A DNA stretch of 64,000 nt from Mycolicibacterium setense. GTDB taxonomy: Bacteria > Actinomycetota > Actinomycetes > Mycobacteriales > Mycobacteriaceae. Below are positions 1 to 10,372 of the stretch, one piece after another. The notes beneath the pieces are model-generated. The model did no database searches and was not told the DNA's origin. It worked only from the letters and a program-made list of their open reading frames with translations. The position numbers and the translations under genes are program-made. The stretch's first letter is position 1, and the number at the start of each line of letters is the position of its first letter. The DNA lies in assembly GCF_000805385.1 (NCBI RefSeq), contig NZ_JTJW01000006.1, positions 992,001-1,056,000 of the forward strand, written 5' to 3'.

Positions 1-639
<639 letters not shown>

Positions 640-644
640 TCGCG

Positions 645-1880
645 ATGGCTGTCAAGACACTCGCCGACCTGTTGGCCGAGGGTACTGAAGGGGTTGCGGG
701 TCGGGCCGTATTGGTCCGCTCCGACCTGAACGTCCCCCTCGACGATCAGGGCAAGATTTCTGATCCGGGCCGCATCATCGCGTCGGTTCCGACCCTCAAG
801 GCCCTGGCCGAGGCCGGTGCCAAGGTCGTCGTCACCGCTCATCTGGGCCGTCCCAAGGGCGGCCCGGATCCCAAGTTCTCGCTCGCCCCCGTCGCCGAGG
901 CGCTGGGGGAGAAGCTGGGGCGTCACGTGCAGTTGGCAGGCGACGTGGTCGGCACCGATGCGCTGGCCCGCGCCGAGGGACTCACCGACGGCGATGTCCT
1001 GCTGCTGGAGAACATCCGCTTCGATGCCCGCGAGACCAGCAAGGACGACGCAGAACGGCTGGCGCTGGCCAAGGCGCTGGCCGCCCTGGTCGAGGGCGCC
1101 GACGGCACACCGGGCGCCTTCGTCTCCGACGGGTTCGGCGTGGTGCACCGCAAGCAGGCCTCCGTCTACGACGTGGCCACCTTGCTGCCGCATTACGCTG
1201 GCACGCTGGTGGACGCCGAGGTGAAGGTGCTCGAGCAGCTGACCAGCTCGACCGAGCGCCCCTATGCCGTCGTGCTCGGCGGATCGAAGGTCTCGGACAA
1301 GCTCGCGGTCATCGAGAACCTCGCCACCAAGGCTGACAGCCTCATCATCGGCGGCGGCATGTGCTTCACATTCCTTGCTGCACAAGGGGTTTCGGTGGGA
1401 ACCTCGCTGCTGCAGGAGGAGATGATCGACACCTGCAAGAAACTGCTCGAGGACTACGGCGACGTGATCCACCTTCCGGTGGACATCGTGGTGGCCGACA
1501 GGTTCGCCGAGGACGCCGAAGCGGAGACCGTGGCCTCCGATCGCATCCCCGACGGCAAGATGGGCCTGGACATCGGTCCGGAGTCGGTCAAGCGCTTCAC
1601 CGCGCTGCTGTCCAACGCCAAGACCGTGTTCTGGAACGGCCCGATGGGGGTGTTCGAGTTCCCGGCGTTCGCCGCGGGCACCAAGGGCGTGGCCGAGGCG
1701 ATCATCGGAGCCACCGAAAAGGGCGCGTTCAGCGTCGTGGGCGGCGGCGATTCGGCGGCCGCGGTGCGCCAGCTCGGCCTCGGCGAGGACGGCTTCTCCC
1801 ACATCTCGACCGGTGGCGGTGCGTCGCTGGAATACCTTGAGGGCAAGACCCTGCCCGGCATCGAAGTACTGGAGTCGTAG
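645..1880 (+). CDS. pgk: Phosphoglycerate kinase
   Basis: Transfers phosphate from 1,3-bisphosphoglycerate to ADP, the first ATP-yielding step of glycolysis. The 411 residues match the usual bacterial length. Visible blocks include the substrate-binding SDLNVPLDD near residue 26, AHLGRPKGG near 66, [11 protein letters not shown] near 120, [11 protein letters not shown] near 210 and the nucleotide-binding GGGDSAAAV near 366. The ATG follows the gap stop by 5 nt with no strong Shine-Dalgarno, suggesting translational coupling. Middle gene of gap-pgk-tpiA. Confidence 0.98.
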   Translation: MAVKTLADLLAEGTEGVAGRAVLVRSDLNVPLDDQGKISDPGRIIASVPTLKALAEAGAKVVVTAHLGRPKGGPDPKFSLAPVAEALGEKLGRHVQLAGDVVGTDALARAEGLTDGDVLLLENIRFDARETSKDDAERLALAKALAALVEGADGTPGAFVSDGFGVVHRKQASVYDVATLLPHYAGTLVDAEVKVLEQLTSSTERPYAVVLGGSKVSDKLAVIENLATKADSLIIGGGMCFTFLAAQGVSVGTSLLQEEMIDTCKKLLEDYGDVIHLPVDIVVADRFAEDAEAETVASDRIPDGKMGLDIGPESVKRFTALLSNAKTVFWNGPMGVFEFPAFAAGTKGVAEAIIGATEKGAFSVVGGGDSAAAVRQLGLGEDGFSHISTGGGASLEYLEGKTLPGIEVLES

Positions 1881-1882
1881 TC

Positions 1883-2677
1883 ATGGCCAAAGCCGCACGC
1901 AAGCCGTTGATCGCCGGCAACTGGAAGATGAACCTCAACCATTTCGAGGCCATCGCCCTGGTGCAGAAGATCGCATTCGCCTTGCCGGACAAGTACTTTG
2001 ACAAGGTGGACGTGACGGTCATCCCGCCGTTCACCGATCTGCGCAGTGTGCAAACCCTGGTCGACGGGGACAAGTTGCGGCTCACCTACGGCGCGCAGGA
2101 CGTGTCCCAACACGATTCCGGCGCCTACACCGGTGAGATCAGCGGGGCGTTCCTGGCCAAGCTCGGATGCAGCTTCGCGGTGGTGGGCCACTCCGAGCGG
2201 CGCACCTACCACGGCGAAACCGATGAGCTGGTGGCGGCCAAGGCCGCAGCGGCGTTCAAGCACGGCATCACGCCGATCATCTGCATCGGCGAGCAGCTCG
2301 AGGTGCGTGAGGCGGGCGACCACGTCGAGTTCAACGTGAACTCGTTGCGCGGCTCCCTGGCCGGTCTGAGCAAGGAGCAGATCGGGCAGGCGGTCATCGC
2401 CTACGAGCCGGTGTGGGCGATCGGAACCGGCCGGGTGGCCAGCGCGGCCGATGCGCAGGAGGTCTGCAAAGCGATCCGGGCCGAGTTGGGCAACCTGTCC
2501 TCGCCCGAACTCGCAGCCGGTGTGCGGGTGCTCTACGGCGGCTCGGTCAACGCCAAGAACGTCGGCGAGATCGTCGCGCAGGGCGACGTCGACGGTGCCC
2601 TGGTCGGCGGGGCGTCGCTGGACGGCGAGCAGTTCGCGACGCTGTCGGCCATCGCCGCGGGAGGGCCGCTGCCGTAA
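1883..2677 (+). CDS. tpiA: Triosephosphate isomerase
   Basis: Interconverts dihydroxyacetone phosphate and glyceraldehyde 3-phosphate. The 264-residue TIM barrel begins with the family signature IAGNWKMN near residue 10. The catalytic histidine lies in VVGHSERR near residue 97 and the catalytic glutamate in [10 protein letters not shown] near residue 174; the phosphate loop is RVLYGGSVN. The start is 2 nt after the pgk stop, so translation is probably coupled. Confidence 0.98.
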   Translation: MAKAARKPLIAGNWKMNLNHFEAIALVQKIAFALPDKYFDKVDVTVIPPFTDLRSVQTLVDGDKLRLTYGAQDVSQHDSGAYTGEISGAFLAKLGCSFAVVGHSERRTYHGETDELVAAKAAAAFKHGITPIICIGEQLEVREAGDHVEFNVNSLRGSLAGLSKEQIGQAVIAYEPVWAIGTGRVASAADAQEVCKAIRAELGNLSSPELAAGVRVLYGGSVNAKNVGEIVAQGDVDGALVGGASLDGEQFATLSAIAAGGPLP

Positions 2678-2709
2678 CCCCGGGGGCCTGGGCCGGACAC
2701 CGCACCCGG

Positions 2710-2715
2710 TAGTCT
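2710..2715 (+). promoter_or_regulatory. Candidate -10 box for leaderless secG transcript
   Basis: TAGTCT fits the mycobacterial TANNNT -10 pattern and ends 7 nt before the secG ATG, which would put the transcription start on or next to the start codon. No Shine-Dalgarno is present before the ATG, which agrees with leaderless translation. Inferred from sequence only. Confidence 0.5.
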
Positions 2716-2722
2716 TACAGCC

Positions 2723-2956
2723 ATGGAATTGGCTCTGCAGATCACTCTGGTCGTGACCAGCGTGCTGGTCGTGCTCTTGGTGCTGCTGCATCGTGCCAAA
2801 GGTGGCGGTCTGTCCACCCTGTTCGGCGGCGGTGTCCAGTCCAGCCTGTCCGGCTCCACTGTGGTCGAGAAGAACCTCGATCGGCTGACCCTGTTCGTGA
2901 CCGGCATCTGGCTGGTATCGATCGTCGGCGTCGCGCTGCTGATCAAGTACAGCTGA
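2723..2956 (+). CDS. secG: Protein translocase subunit SecG
   Basis: Small accessory subunit of the SecYEG membrane channel for protein export. The 77 residues carry two hydrophobic segments (about residues 2-22 and 51-74) separated by the conserved loop HRAKGGGLSTLFGGG, which is diagnostic of SecG. It lies 45 nt after tpiA and probably has its own leaderless promoter. In mycobacteria secG sits between tpiA and ppc, as here. Confidence 0.95.
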   Translation: MELALQITLVVTSVLVVLLVLLHRAKGGGLSTLFGGGVQSSLSGSTVVEKNLDRLTLFVTGIWLVSIVGVALLIKYS

Positions 2957-3137
2957 CGCGGCAACGGTCCGGCCGGTGCGCTGACGCCGGTACCTAACCC
3001 GCAGGTCCCGGGTTGATGACCGTCGGCACCGGAGCCCGCGGCACTCCTGCGTCGGCTGCGGCGCGGGTCAAGGTCGTAAGCCGCGCTCACGGTCCCTCAC
3101 CATGCGGCCGGTTCGGCATGCGCCGATACTGGGGAGC

Positions 3138-5945
3138 ATGCCTGACGGTCCTGACTCTGCACTCGAACCGATCGGATCCGTTCAGCGCACCCCCATGGGA
3201 CGCGAGGCCACTGAGCCGATGCGCGACGACATCCGGCTGCTCGGCGCGATTCTCGGTGACACTGTGCGTGAGCAGAACGGCGCGGAGGTCTTCGACCTGG
3301 TCGAACGGGCGCGCGTGGAGTCCTTTCGGGTGCGCCGCTCCGAAATCGACCGGGCCGAGCTCGCCGATCTGTTCTCCGGCATCGACATTCACCGGGCCAT
3401 CCCCGTCATCCGTGCGTTCACCCACTTCGCGCTGCTGGCCAATGTCGCCGAGGACATCCACCGGGAGCGCCGCCGGGCCCTGCACGAGGCGGCGGGTGAA
3501 CCACCCCAGGACAGCAGCCTGGCCGCGACCTATCTCAAATTGGACGCGGCCGAACTGGACGGCAATCGCGTCGCCGACGCGCTGTCCGGCGCCCTGGTTT
3601 CACCCGTGATCACCGCTCATCCGACCGAGACCCGGCGCCGTACCGTCTTCGACACCCAGCACCGGGTCACCGAGCTGATGCGGCTGCGCCTGCACGGACA
3701 GACCCGCACCGCCGACGGCCGCGACATCGAGATCGAGTTGCGCCGCCACATCCTCACGCTGTGGCAGACCGCCCTCGTGCGGTTGTCCCGGCTCAAGATC
3801 TCCGACGAGATCGAGACCGGCCTGCGGTACTACCCGTCCGCCTTCTTCGAGGTCATCCCGCAGGTCAACGCCGAAGTGCGGACAGCGTTGCAGACCCGCT
3901 GGCCCGGGCCGCGGCTGTTGGAGCAGCCGATCCTGCGGCCGGGGAGCTGGATCGGCGGTGACCGGGACGGAAATCCCAATGTCGACGCGGGCGTGGTGCG
4001 TCTGGCCACCGGGCGAGCCGCCCACGTCGCCTTCGCGCACTACTTCACCGAAATGACCGCACTGGAAGAAGAGCTGTCCATGTCCGCGCGGCTGGTCAGG
4101 GTCAGCGACGGGCTCACGGCGCTGGCCGATGCCTGCCATGAGCCGGCCCGTGCCGACGAGCCCTACCGGCGGGCACTGCGGGTGATCCACGCCCGTCTGA
4201 CCGCCACAGGTCGCGAGATCCTCGACGAGCAGCCCGAACACGAACTCGATCTGGCTCTCGAACCATACCGAGCGCCGGGGGAGTTCCTGGCCGATCTCGA
4301 CACGGTGGACGTCTCGCTGCGGGCCAACGGAAGCGAGGTGCTTGCCGATGACCGGCTGGCCCGGTTGCGAGAAGCGGTGCGGGTCTTCGGTTTTCATCTG
4401 TGCGGCCTGGACATGCGGCAGAATTCCGAGGTGCACGAGCAGGTGATCGCCGAGCTGTTGGCCTGGGCCGGAGTGCATCCCGACTACGCATCGCTGCCGG
4501 AACCGCAGCGAGTGGAACTGCTCGCGCGGGAGATCTCGACCCGTCGTCCGTTGATCGGTGAAGGTGCCGAGCTGTCGGAGTTGGCCCGCAAAGAACTCGA
4601 CATCGTCGGTGCCGCAGCGCGCGCGGTCGGTGTCTTCGGGCCGCAGGCCGTGCCCAACTACATCATCTCCATGTGTCAGTCGGTGTCCGATCTGCTCGAA
4701 GCCGCAATCCTGCTCAAAGAGGCCGGGCTGCTCGACGTTTCGGGCGCGGCTCACGGAGATGCGGTGTACGCGCCGGTCGGGATCGTGCCCCTGTTCGAAA
4801 CCATCGACGATCTCCAGCGGGGGTCCTCGATCCTGCAGGAGGCGCTGGCGCTGCCGGTCTACCGCAGCATGGTGTCCGCGCGCGGGCAGCATCAGGAAGT
4901 GATGCTGGGGTACTCGGACTCCAACAAGGACGGCGGTTACCTGGCGGCGAACTGGGCGCTGTACCGCGCCGAACTCGACCTCGTCGACGCCGCACGCAAG
5001 ACCGGGATTCGGTTGCGGCTGTTCCACGGCCGGGGCGGCACCGTCGGCCGCGGTGGTGGACCCAGCTACGACGCGATCCTGGCGCAGCCGCCCGGTGCCG
5101 TGAAGGGTTCGTTGCGGATCACCGAACAGGGCGAGGTGATCGCGGCGAAGTACGCGGAGCCACGGATCGCGCACCGCAACTTGGAGACGCTGTTGGCCGC
5201 AACCCTGGAATCCACCCTGCTGGATGTCGAGGGGTTGGGTGACGAAGCCGAGCCGGCCTACCAGGTGCTGGATGAACTGGCCGCCCTGGCCCAGCAGTCC
5301 TATGCCGAATTGGTCCATGACACACCGGGATTCGTCGAATACTTCAAGGCGTCGACACCGGTCAGCGAGATCGGTGCGCTCAACATCGGCAGCCGCCCCA
5401 GCTCACGCAAACCCACCACCTCGATCGCCGATCTGCGGGCCATCCCGTGGGTGCTGGCCTGGAGCCAGTCCCGCGTGATGCTGCCCGGCTGGTACGGCAC
5501 CGGTGCGGCGTTCGAACAGTGGATCGGTGGAGACGAGTCCCGGGTCGCGGTGTTGCAGGACCTCTACCAGCGGTGGCCGTTCTTCCGCACGGTGTTGTCG
5601 AACATGGCGCAGGTCCTGGCCAAATCGGACATGGGCCTGGCGGCACGGTATTCCGAGCTCGTCGACGACGCAGAACTGCGAGCCAGGGTGTTCGACAAGA
5701 TCGTCGCCGAACACGATCGCACCATCGCCATGTACAAACTGATCACCGGTCACGACGACCTGCTGGCCGACAACCCGGCCTTGGCCCGCTCGGTGTTCAA
5801 CCGGTTCCCCTACCTCGAACCGCTCAACCACCTTCAGGTCGAGCTGCTGCGCAGGTACCGCGCGGGGAACACCGACGAACTGGTGCAGCGCGGCATCCTG
5901 CTCACCATGAGCGGTCTGGCCACCGCTCTGCGTAACAGTGGCTAA
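3138..5945 (+). CDS. ppc: Phosphoenolpyruvate carboxylase
   Basis: Carboxylates phosphoenolpyruvate to oxaloacetate, replenishing the TCA cycle. The 935 residues match the actinobacterial enzyme. Motifs seen: [15 protein letters not shown] (catalytic histidine, near residue 160), [14 protein letters not shown] near 275, [11 protein letters not shown] near 590, [14 protein letters not shown] near 630 and a C-terminal NSG, close to the usual NTG. The start [18 protein letters not shown] is chosen because it aligns with the known mycobacterial N-terminus; an upstream ATG at 3102 would add 12 poorly coding residues. GATACT at 3125-3130 could be a -10 for a leaderless transcript; GGGGAG at 3131-3136 is too close to act well as an RBS. 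Confidence 0.97.
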   Translation: MPDGPDSALEPIGSVQRTPMGREATEPMRDDIRLLGAILGDTVREQNGAEVFDLVERARVESFRVRRSEIDRAELADLFSGIDIHRAIPVIRAFTHFALLANVAEDIHRERRRALHEAAGEPPQDSSLAATYLKLDAAELDGNRVADALSGALVSPVITAHPTETRRRTVFDTQHRVTELMRLRLHGQTRTADGRDIEIELRRHILTLWQTALVRLSRLKISDEIETGLRYYPSAFFEVIPQVNAEVRTALQTRWPGPRLLEQPILRPGSWIGGDRDGNPNVDAGVVRLATGRAAHVAFAHYFTEMTALEEELSMSARLVRVSDGLTALADACHEPARADEPYRRALRVIHARLTATGREILDEQPEHELDLALEPYRAPGEFLADLDTVDVSLRANGSEVLADDRLARLREAVRVFGFHLCGLDMRQNSEVHEQVIAELLAWAGVHPDYASLPEPQRVELLAREISTRRPLIGEGAELSELARKELDIVGAAARAVGVFGPQAVPNYIISMCQSVSDLLEAAILLKEAGLLDVSGAAHGDAVYAPVGIVPLFETIDDLQRGSSILQEALALPVYRSMVSARGQHQEVMLGYSDSNKDGGYLAANWALYRAELDLVDAARKTGIRLRLFHGRGGTVGRGGGPSYDAILAQPPGAVKGSLRITEQGEVIAAKYAEPRIAHRNLETLLAATLESTLLDVEGLGDEAEPAYQVLDELAALAQQSYAELVHDTPGFVEYFKASTPVSEIGALNIGSRPSSRKPTTSIADLRAIPWVLAWSQSRVMLPGWYGTGAAFEQWIGGDESRVAVLQDLYQRWPFFRTVLSNMAQVLAKSDMGLAARYSELVDDAELRARVFDKIVAEHDRTIAMYKLITGHDDLLADNPALARSVFNRFPYLEPLNHLQVELLRRYRAGNTDELVQRGILLTMSGLATALRNSG

Positions 5946-6015
5946 CTTGTCGCTGTCGCAACGGTGGCTAGATTGTCGCTGTCGCGACGGTGGCTAACTT
6001 GTCGCTGTCGCGACG
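5938..6015. repeat. Three tandem copies of a 26-bp repeat after ppc
   Basis: Copies lie at 5938-5963, 5964-5989 and 5990-6015, followed by 9 bases of a fourth at 6016-6024. Each reads GTGGCTA..., then TTGTCGCTGTCGC, then (A/G)ACG; copies differ at only one to three positions. The array begins inside the last two codons of ppc, so each unit carries the ppc stop context, and it fills the space between ppc and the convergent monooxygenase gene. The palindrome GTCGCGAC recurs in copies 2 and 3. Confidence 0.95.
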
Positions 6016-6026
6016 GTGGCCAACGC

Positions 6027-7151
6027 TCAGCTCACCAGAATGTCGGTCAGCCAGAGCGACACGGTGGCCCGGCGTTCGGCGTAACCCCGTGCGGCACGCT
6101 GGATCTCGGCCGTCTGCTCCGTTCTGATCCGTTGGTAACTCTGCAGCGCCCGGGGCAGGTCGCCGTCGCGCGCACCGGCGATCTGGGTTGCGAGTTCTGC
6201 GGCGTCCTGGATGGCCTGGTTGGCGCCCTGGCCACCGAACGGCGTCATGGGGTGGGCCGCGTCCCCGAGTAGTGCGATCCGGGCACTGGTCCACCGGTCG
6301 ATCGGATCCCGGTCGTACACCGGGTGCATGTACACCGGGCTCGTCGCGGCGCGCAGCATCCGCCCGACTGCTGGATCGAACTCGTCGAACTGGCGGGCCA
6401 ACGCCTGCAGATCGGCCCGGGCCGACCACAGGTCCCGCGGCGGCTCATCCACCCCGAGGGTGGCGTCGACGGCGACCTGTCTGCCGGCCCGCACCGGCAT
6501 GGAGATGACATGTTTGGCGTAGTCCGCGGAATGCCAGGACCGCAGCCGGTCGTTGGGGTCGTCGAGGCACTCGGCGGGGCTGACGGCCCGGAAGATCACC
6601 GAGCCGCAGTAGTGAATGTCGTCGTCGCTGAAGATTTTCCGCACTCTCGAGCGCAGGCCGTCGGCTGCGATCACCAAACCGGCCCGGGCCAGTTCGCCGT
6701 TGGTGAAGCTGAGCTCGACGTGATCTTCGCGCTCGGTGATGGCGGCAAGTTCATGACGCAACCGCACCCGCTCGGATCCCACCGTCGAGACCAGCAGGTT
6801 GTGCAGGTCGGCGCGGTGCACGGTTCGTGGGGACACGTCGGCGTCGGCGTAGCCGAACCGGCCGTGCTCGGCACCGGCTTCCGGGGTGGCCGCGTAGTCG
6901 GTGACCTTCTCTACGTGGCCGTGCTGATCGCGGTTCTCGAAGTATCGGGTCGGCGAGGAGATCGCGTTGAAGGCGTCGACGATCTTCCACTGGTCCAGCA
7001 GTCGCAGGGTCAGCGGTGAGATGCCGAGCGGCCCGCCGACCTCGCCGAGCTCGCGGGTCTTGTCGAAGACGACGGGACGATGGCCGTGTTGCTGCAGGGC
7101 GACCGCGGCGGCCAGGCCGCCCAGGCCGGCGCCGATGATGGCGATGTCCAT
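6027..7151 (-). CDS. FAD-dependent aromatic-type monooxygenase
   Basis: Group A flavoprotein monooxygenase resembling salicylate or 3-hydroxybenzoate hydroxylases; NAD(P)H and oxygen hydroxylate an unknown substrate. The 374 residues start MDIAIIGAGLGG, the FAD Rossmann fingerprint (residues 7-12). The second FAD motif GDAAHPMTPFGGQG is near residue 300, and a DG-type motif IAADGLRSRVR near residue 165. The start is supported by AAAGGACT 5 nt upstream; longer upstream frames lack coding character. Third gene of a minus-strand operon, 16 nt after the solute-binding protein. Substrate not inferable; not part of the conserved mycobacterial order I recall here. Confidence 0.9.
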   Translation of the reverse strand: MDIAIIGAGLGGLAAAVALQQHGHRPVVFDKTRELGEVGGPLGISPLTLRLLDQWKIVDAFNAISSPTRYFENRDQHGHVEKVTDYAATPEAGAEHGRFGYADADVSPRTVHRADLHNLLVSTVGSERVRLRHELAAITEREDHVELSFTNGELARAGLVIAADGLRSRVRKIFSDDDIHYCGSVIFRAVSPAECLDDPNDRLRSWHSADYAKHVISMPVRAGRQVAVDATLGVDEPPRDLWSARADLQALARQFDEFDPAVGRMLRAATSPVYMHPVYDRDPIDRWTSARIALLGDAAHPMTPFGGQGANQAIQDAAELATQIAGARDGDLPRALQSYQRIRTEQTAEIQRAARGYAERRATVSLWLTDILVS

Positions 7152-7167
7152 CAGAGTCCTTTCAGGG

Positions 7168-8445
7168 TCAGGGGATTCGGGCCAGGGCTTCGGTGTCGAG
7201 GTGGATACCGGACAGCCCGCCGGGCCGATAACTGGTGACGGTGCGCACATTGCAGAGCGGCAGCCACAGGCCGCCGGTGAGGATCCGATGCTGGATGTCG
7301 TGCACCAGCTCGCCGCGGGCGTGTGGGTCCGCACAGGTGAGTTGGGCGTCCAGCATTGTGTCGAGCCGATCGGTCCCGGTGCGGCGGTTCATGTTCCGTT
7401 GCGTCACGGCGAACTGGTATCGCAACAGATCGGGGTCGCTGCCGGTGAAATAGAAGAACCGGAAGTCGTAGTCGCCGGACTGCTGGCGGCTGCGTAGTTC
7501 GGGAAAGTCGACGTCGACAAGGATGAGTTCGATGCCGTGTTGCTTCCACTGTGCCGCGACGGCGGTGAGGATCGCCGCATCGATGGGAGAGAACGAGCTG
7601 TTGAACACCACCTCGAACGAAAGCTCCTGAGCGCCTGCGGCATCGAGGAGTCGGTGGGCGGTCGGCGGATCGTAGGCCAATTCGGCCGAGAAGTCGCGAT
7701 AGCAGCCCGTCGTGGGGGTGAGCACCGACGACGCCACGGTGTACCCGTAAGCGTCCAGGATCGGCTTCAGGGCGGGGCGATCGATCAGCAACGTCAGTGC
7801 GTGGCGCACCCTGGGGTCGGCCATCGGACCGCGGGAAGCATTGGGACACAATCCGTAACTGATGCCCGGGTTGTGGAGCTCGGCGACGTGGTAACCGTCC
7901 ACGCGTCCCGCGTACACATCGCCGGTGTCGGCCTCGCGGAACATCAACCGCTGGCATCCATCGGTCACGCCGCCGGCGACGGGGCGCCATCGTGCGGTGC
8001 CCAACCCGGGTGCCTTGCGGATCGCCAGATTCACGCTGGCCAGCGACCGAAGGAACGCCGCGTTGTGGCGCACGAAGCGAAACGTCACGCCCTCGGCCCC
8101 GGTCTCGATGCGGTCGAGCCCGGTGAGCATCGTGACCGCGGCAGGAAGCGGTGAGACCTGTTTCAGGGCAACGATGTCGGAGAAGCTCTGGGCGACGGTC
8201 ACCGGCGTGAGCGGCGTGCCGTCGGAGAAATGCCGGTCGGACCGGATGCTCAGGTCCAGCGTCAGCGGGTCGCGGTAGCGCCATGACGTGGCCAGCCACG
8301 GCAGCAGTGCGCCGGTATCGGGATCGATGTCGAGCAGGCTCTCATAGATCATCCGGCAGTACGTTTTCGAGATGCTGTTGTAGGCCAGTCGCGGATCGTC
8401 GGTGAGCTGGTGCGTCGGCCAGCCGAACGTGAGCTCGCGCATCAT
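7168..8445 (-). CDS. Family-5 extracellular solute-binding protein without signal peptide
   Basis: Resembles peptide/nickel/oligopeptide ABC-transporter binding proteins (SBP_bac_5): ISKTYCRMIYESLLDID, LPWLATSWR, SIRSDRHFSDGTPLT and DPRVRHALTLLIDRPAL are typical blocks. At 425 residues it is shorter than the usual 500 or so. The frame begins MMRELTFGWPTHQL, directly in the mature domain, with no signal peptide or lipobox; extending to the next ATG (8475) adds none. The start codon overlaps the stop of the MFS gene as ATGA, so translation is coupled. No ABC permease or ATPase is nearby. It may bind a small molecule in the cytoplasm or be a decayed or repurposed binding protein. Confidence 0.8.
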   Translation of the reverse strand: MMRELTFGWPTHQLTDDPRLAYNSISKTYCRMIYESLLDIDPDTGALLPWLATSWRYRDPLTLDLSIRSDRHFSDGTPLTPVTVAQSFSDIVALKQVSPLPAAVTMLTGLDRIETGAEGVTFRFVRHNAAFLRSLASVNLAIRKAPGLGTARWRPVAGGVTDGCQRLMFREADTGDVYAGRVDGYHVAELHNPGISYGLCPNASRGPMADPRVRHALTLLIDRPALKPILDAYGYTVASSVLTPTTGCYRDFSAELAYDPPTAHRLLDAAGAQELSFEVVFNSSFSPIDAAILTAVAAQWKQHGIELILVDVDFPELRSRQQSGDYDFRFFYFTGSDPDLLRYQFAVTQRNMNRRTGTDRLDTMLDAQLTCADPHARGELVHDIQHRILTGGLWLPLCNVRTVTSYRPGGLSGIHLDTEALARIP

Positions 8446-9740
8446 CGCACCCGCGCCAATTGTGTTGCCTGCCAAGCCGCACCGGCCGCCAGCGTCGCGA
8501 CCAACCCGGCCACCGTCACCAGGACGGCTGCGCCGGTGAACAGTGCGGTGCCCAGGCCGTCGATCATCGTCGCTCCGGTCGCCACCCCGATCGCGGCGCC
8601 CAATGCCCGAAGATAGTGGTACAGACTGGAATCGAACGGGATGTGCGTCGAATTGGTCAGCACGTTACTCGCCAGCGAACTCCACAGGAATCCCATCGCG
8701 GCGCCCATCAGCGCCGCACTGACCAGCAGAACCTGCGCGGACAGACTCAGACCGGCCACGATCAGGAATGCCGAGCCGATGCACACCAGACGGGTGCTCT
8801 TCGGATTGTCCCCGGGCCTGCCGAATTTCAGCATCGGGATCAGGCCCGCGACGAAAGCCATCGGCAACAGGAACAGTGCCGAGCCATAGGAATCCATGCC
8901 CCGCACCTGTTGCAGGACGTACACCACCGACAGCGTGAACACGTTGGTCGCGATGCCGGCCACGAACACCACGACCAGACTTCCCGACAGGACGCGTGAC
9001 TGCGACCGGCCGCGCAGAACGAGCAGCGCCATTCCCAACAGGATCGCCAGTGCGAGCAGGGCCACCTTGGTGTGAAGCGCGGTGGCCGAACCCATCGCAA
9101 GGAAGATCGCCAGCTGCACCGCCGCGAGGCCAACGACCGGAATCGCCAGCCGGCTCGTCGCGGCGCTTTCGGCGTCGGGCGACCCGGGGCTGGTCGGTGC
9201 CAGGGCCAGCAGCACCATCGCGACGAGTGTCGTCACCACCGTCTCGTAGGGAAACGAGCGCCAGCCCCACAGGTCATTGAGCAGCGCGGTGATCAGCGGT
9301 GAGCACAGCGCCGATGCCGATACCACAAGGCCCCATGCGCCCAGCACGGCCGAATGGTGGTTCGGATAGAACTGCGCCCGGATGATCCGGAAGATCTGCG
9401 GTGCGAGCACAGCCGAGGCGATGCCCTGCAAGAACCGCAGCCCGATGAGAACCCAGAACTCCGTGCTGAGAGCTGAGACGACACCGAGCACGGCCAGTAC
9501 CGCCGAACTGGCGAAGAAGGCGGCGGTAGGAGAGTGACGATGGGAGAGCAGGCCGGCGGGCAGCAATGCCAGACAGAATCCGGCCAGGAATGCCACACCG
9601 ATGTAGGCGGCCTGGGAGAACGGGATGCCGAAGTACTCGGCGATGGCCGAGTTCAACAGCACGGCCGACGACGAGTTGGAGTAGAGGGTGTATTCGGTCA
9701 GGTAGAGCGACGCCGCAACGGCGCAAAGGGACGGCTTCAT
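8442..9740 (-). CDS. Major facilitator superfamily transporter
   Basis: Membrane transporter of 432 residues with about 12 hydrophobic segments. The segment LIGLRFLQGIASAVLAPQIFRII near residue 90 resembles the conserved region of drug:H+ antiporters, which favours an exporter. GAGGCG lies 4-5 nt before the ATG. First confident gene of a minus-strand operon with the solute-binding protein and the flavin monooxygenase, which it overlaps or closely abuts. Substrate unknown; this is a cargo-style insert between ppc and the pentose phosphate operon. Confidence 0.85.
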   Translation of the reverse strand: MKPSLCAVAASLYLTEYTLYSNSSSAVLLNSAIAEYFGIPFSQAAYIGVAFLAGFCLALLPAGLLSHRHSPTAAFFASSAVLAVLGVVSALSTEFWVLIGLRFLQGIASAVLAPQIFRIIRAQFYPNHHSAVLGAWGLVVSASALCSPLITALLNDLWGWRSFPYETVVTTLVAMVLLALAPTSPGSPDAESAATSRLAIPVVGLAAVQLAIFLAMGSATALHTKVALLALAILLGMALLVLRGRSQSRVLSGSLVVVFVAGIATNVFTLSVVYVLQQVRGMDSYGSALFLLPMAFVAGLIPMLKFGRPGDNPKSTRLVCIGSAFLIVAGLSLSAQVLLVSAALMGAAMGFLWSSLASNVLTNSTHIPFDSSLYHYLRALGAAIGVATGATMIDGLGTALFTGAAVLVTVAGLVATLAAGAAWQATQLARVR

Positions 9741-9781
9741 GACGCCTCGAAGCTGATAGCAGGATCAATGGGCAGCGAGAG

Positions 9782-9907
9782 CTAACCCGAGATCCTCTTC
9801 AGCGGCGCCAGGCGGGCCCGGTTCCAGATCGACGACAGCAAACTAGGTGCGAACGACGCTGCGGCGTGCACGGGACGTGCATCTGCGCGATCGAACCCGG
9901 CACCCAT
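9782..9907 (-). CDS. Candidate leaderless small protein, 41 residues
   Basis: An ATG at 9907 opens 41 codons beginning MGAGFDRADARPVHAAAS and ending RARLAPLKRISG. TACAGT (9915-9920, minus strand) ends exactly 7 nt before the ATG, the geometry of a leaderless transcript. The C-terminal half is hydrophobic and basic (SLLSSIWNRARLAPLKR), suggesting an amphipathic helix. It ends 41 nt before the MFS start, so it could be the first gene of that operon. I do not recognise it; it may be chance. Confidence 0.3.
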   Translation of the reverse strand: MGAGFDRADARPVHAAASFAPSLLSSIWNRARLAPLKRISG

Positions 9908-9914
9908 GACGACC

Positions 9915-9920
9915 ACTGTA
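9915..9920 (-). promoter_or_regulatory. Candidate -10 box for the MFS-SBP-monooxygenase unit
   Basis: TACAGT on the minus strand fits TANNNT and lies 7 nt before the ATG at 9907. It is the best promoter candidate between the end of the Rv1444c-type gene (9945) and the MFS gene (9740). No clear -35 was identified. Confidence 0.35.
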
Positions 9921-9944
9921 ACCGAGGCGGCCGAGTGGGCCGGT

Positions 9945-10322
9945 CTAGAGGCCCGCGCTCTTGCGCACCCGGCTGACCACCCCGCGCACCGCATTCTCCG
10001 CTGCAGCCAGTGGCGACAGCACCGCTTCGCCGATGCCGACCATGACCTCGACCCGGTCCACGATGGCCTCCAGGCGTTCGACCACGCCGATCAGGCGGGG
10101 CGCGAGCTCATCGATGCGCGTGATGGTGTCGTTGAACCGGTCCAGGGTGGCATCCAGGCCGCCAGTCGATTTGTTGAGGTCGACCAGCGTGGTGCTCAGA
10201 TCGGTGAGCAGGGTGTCGACCTGCTCCACCGTCATATCGGCGTTGAGTGCGGCCTGGGTCAACGTCCGGATTCTCTGCCGTCCGGAATTGGGGCGCGCGC
10301 GGCCGTCCCCTTTGTCTGCCAT
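9945..10322 (-). CDS. Conserved mycobacterial hypothetical protein (Rv1444c type)
   Basis: 125 residues, cytoplasmic, with a long helical and probably coiled-coil centre (about residues 25-100: TLLTDLSTTLVDLNKS, LDATLDRFNDTITRIDELAPRLIGVVERLEAIVDRVEVMVGIG) and a basic N-terminus rich in R, K and G. No catalytic motif is visible. Its place just downstream of pgl on the same strand matches Rv1444c of M. tuberculosis. TACTGT or CATACT lies 5-7 nt upstream of the ATG, so a separate leaderless transcript is likely. Function unknown. Confidence 0.8.
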   Translation of the reverse strand: MADKGDGRARPNSGRQRIRTLTQAALNADMTVEQVDTLLTDLSTTLVDLNKSTGGLDATLDRFNDTITRIDELAPRLIGVVERLEAIVDRVEVMVGIGEAVLSPLAAAENAVRGVVSRVRKSAGL

Positions 10323-10372
10323 GCCGAACAGTATGGCCGGTAGGGAACCAAACGCGGGCCAACCGCGTCTGA

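Noticed and set aside
2996..3014. AACCCG / CGGGTT hairpin after secG as a terminator
   Set aside because: Only 6-bp arms, 7-nt loop, no T-tract; too weak in G+C-rich DNA.
3600..5318. 572-codon open frame antisense to ppc
   Set aside because: Lies wholly opposite a clear PEP carboxylase and has shadow composition; no RBS or motif.
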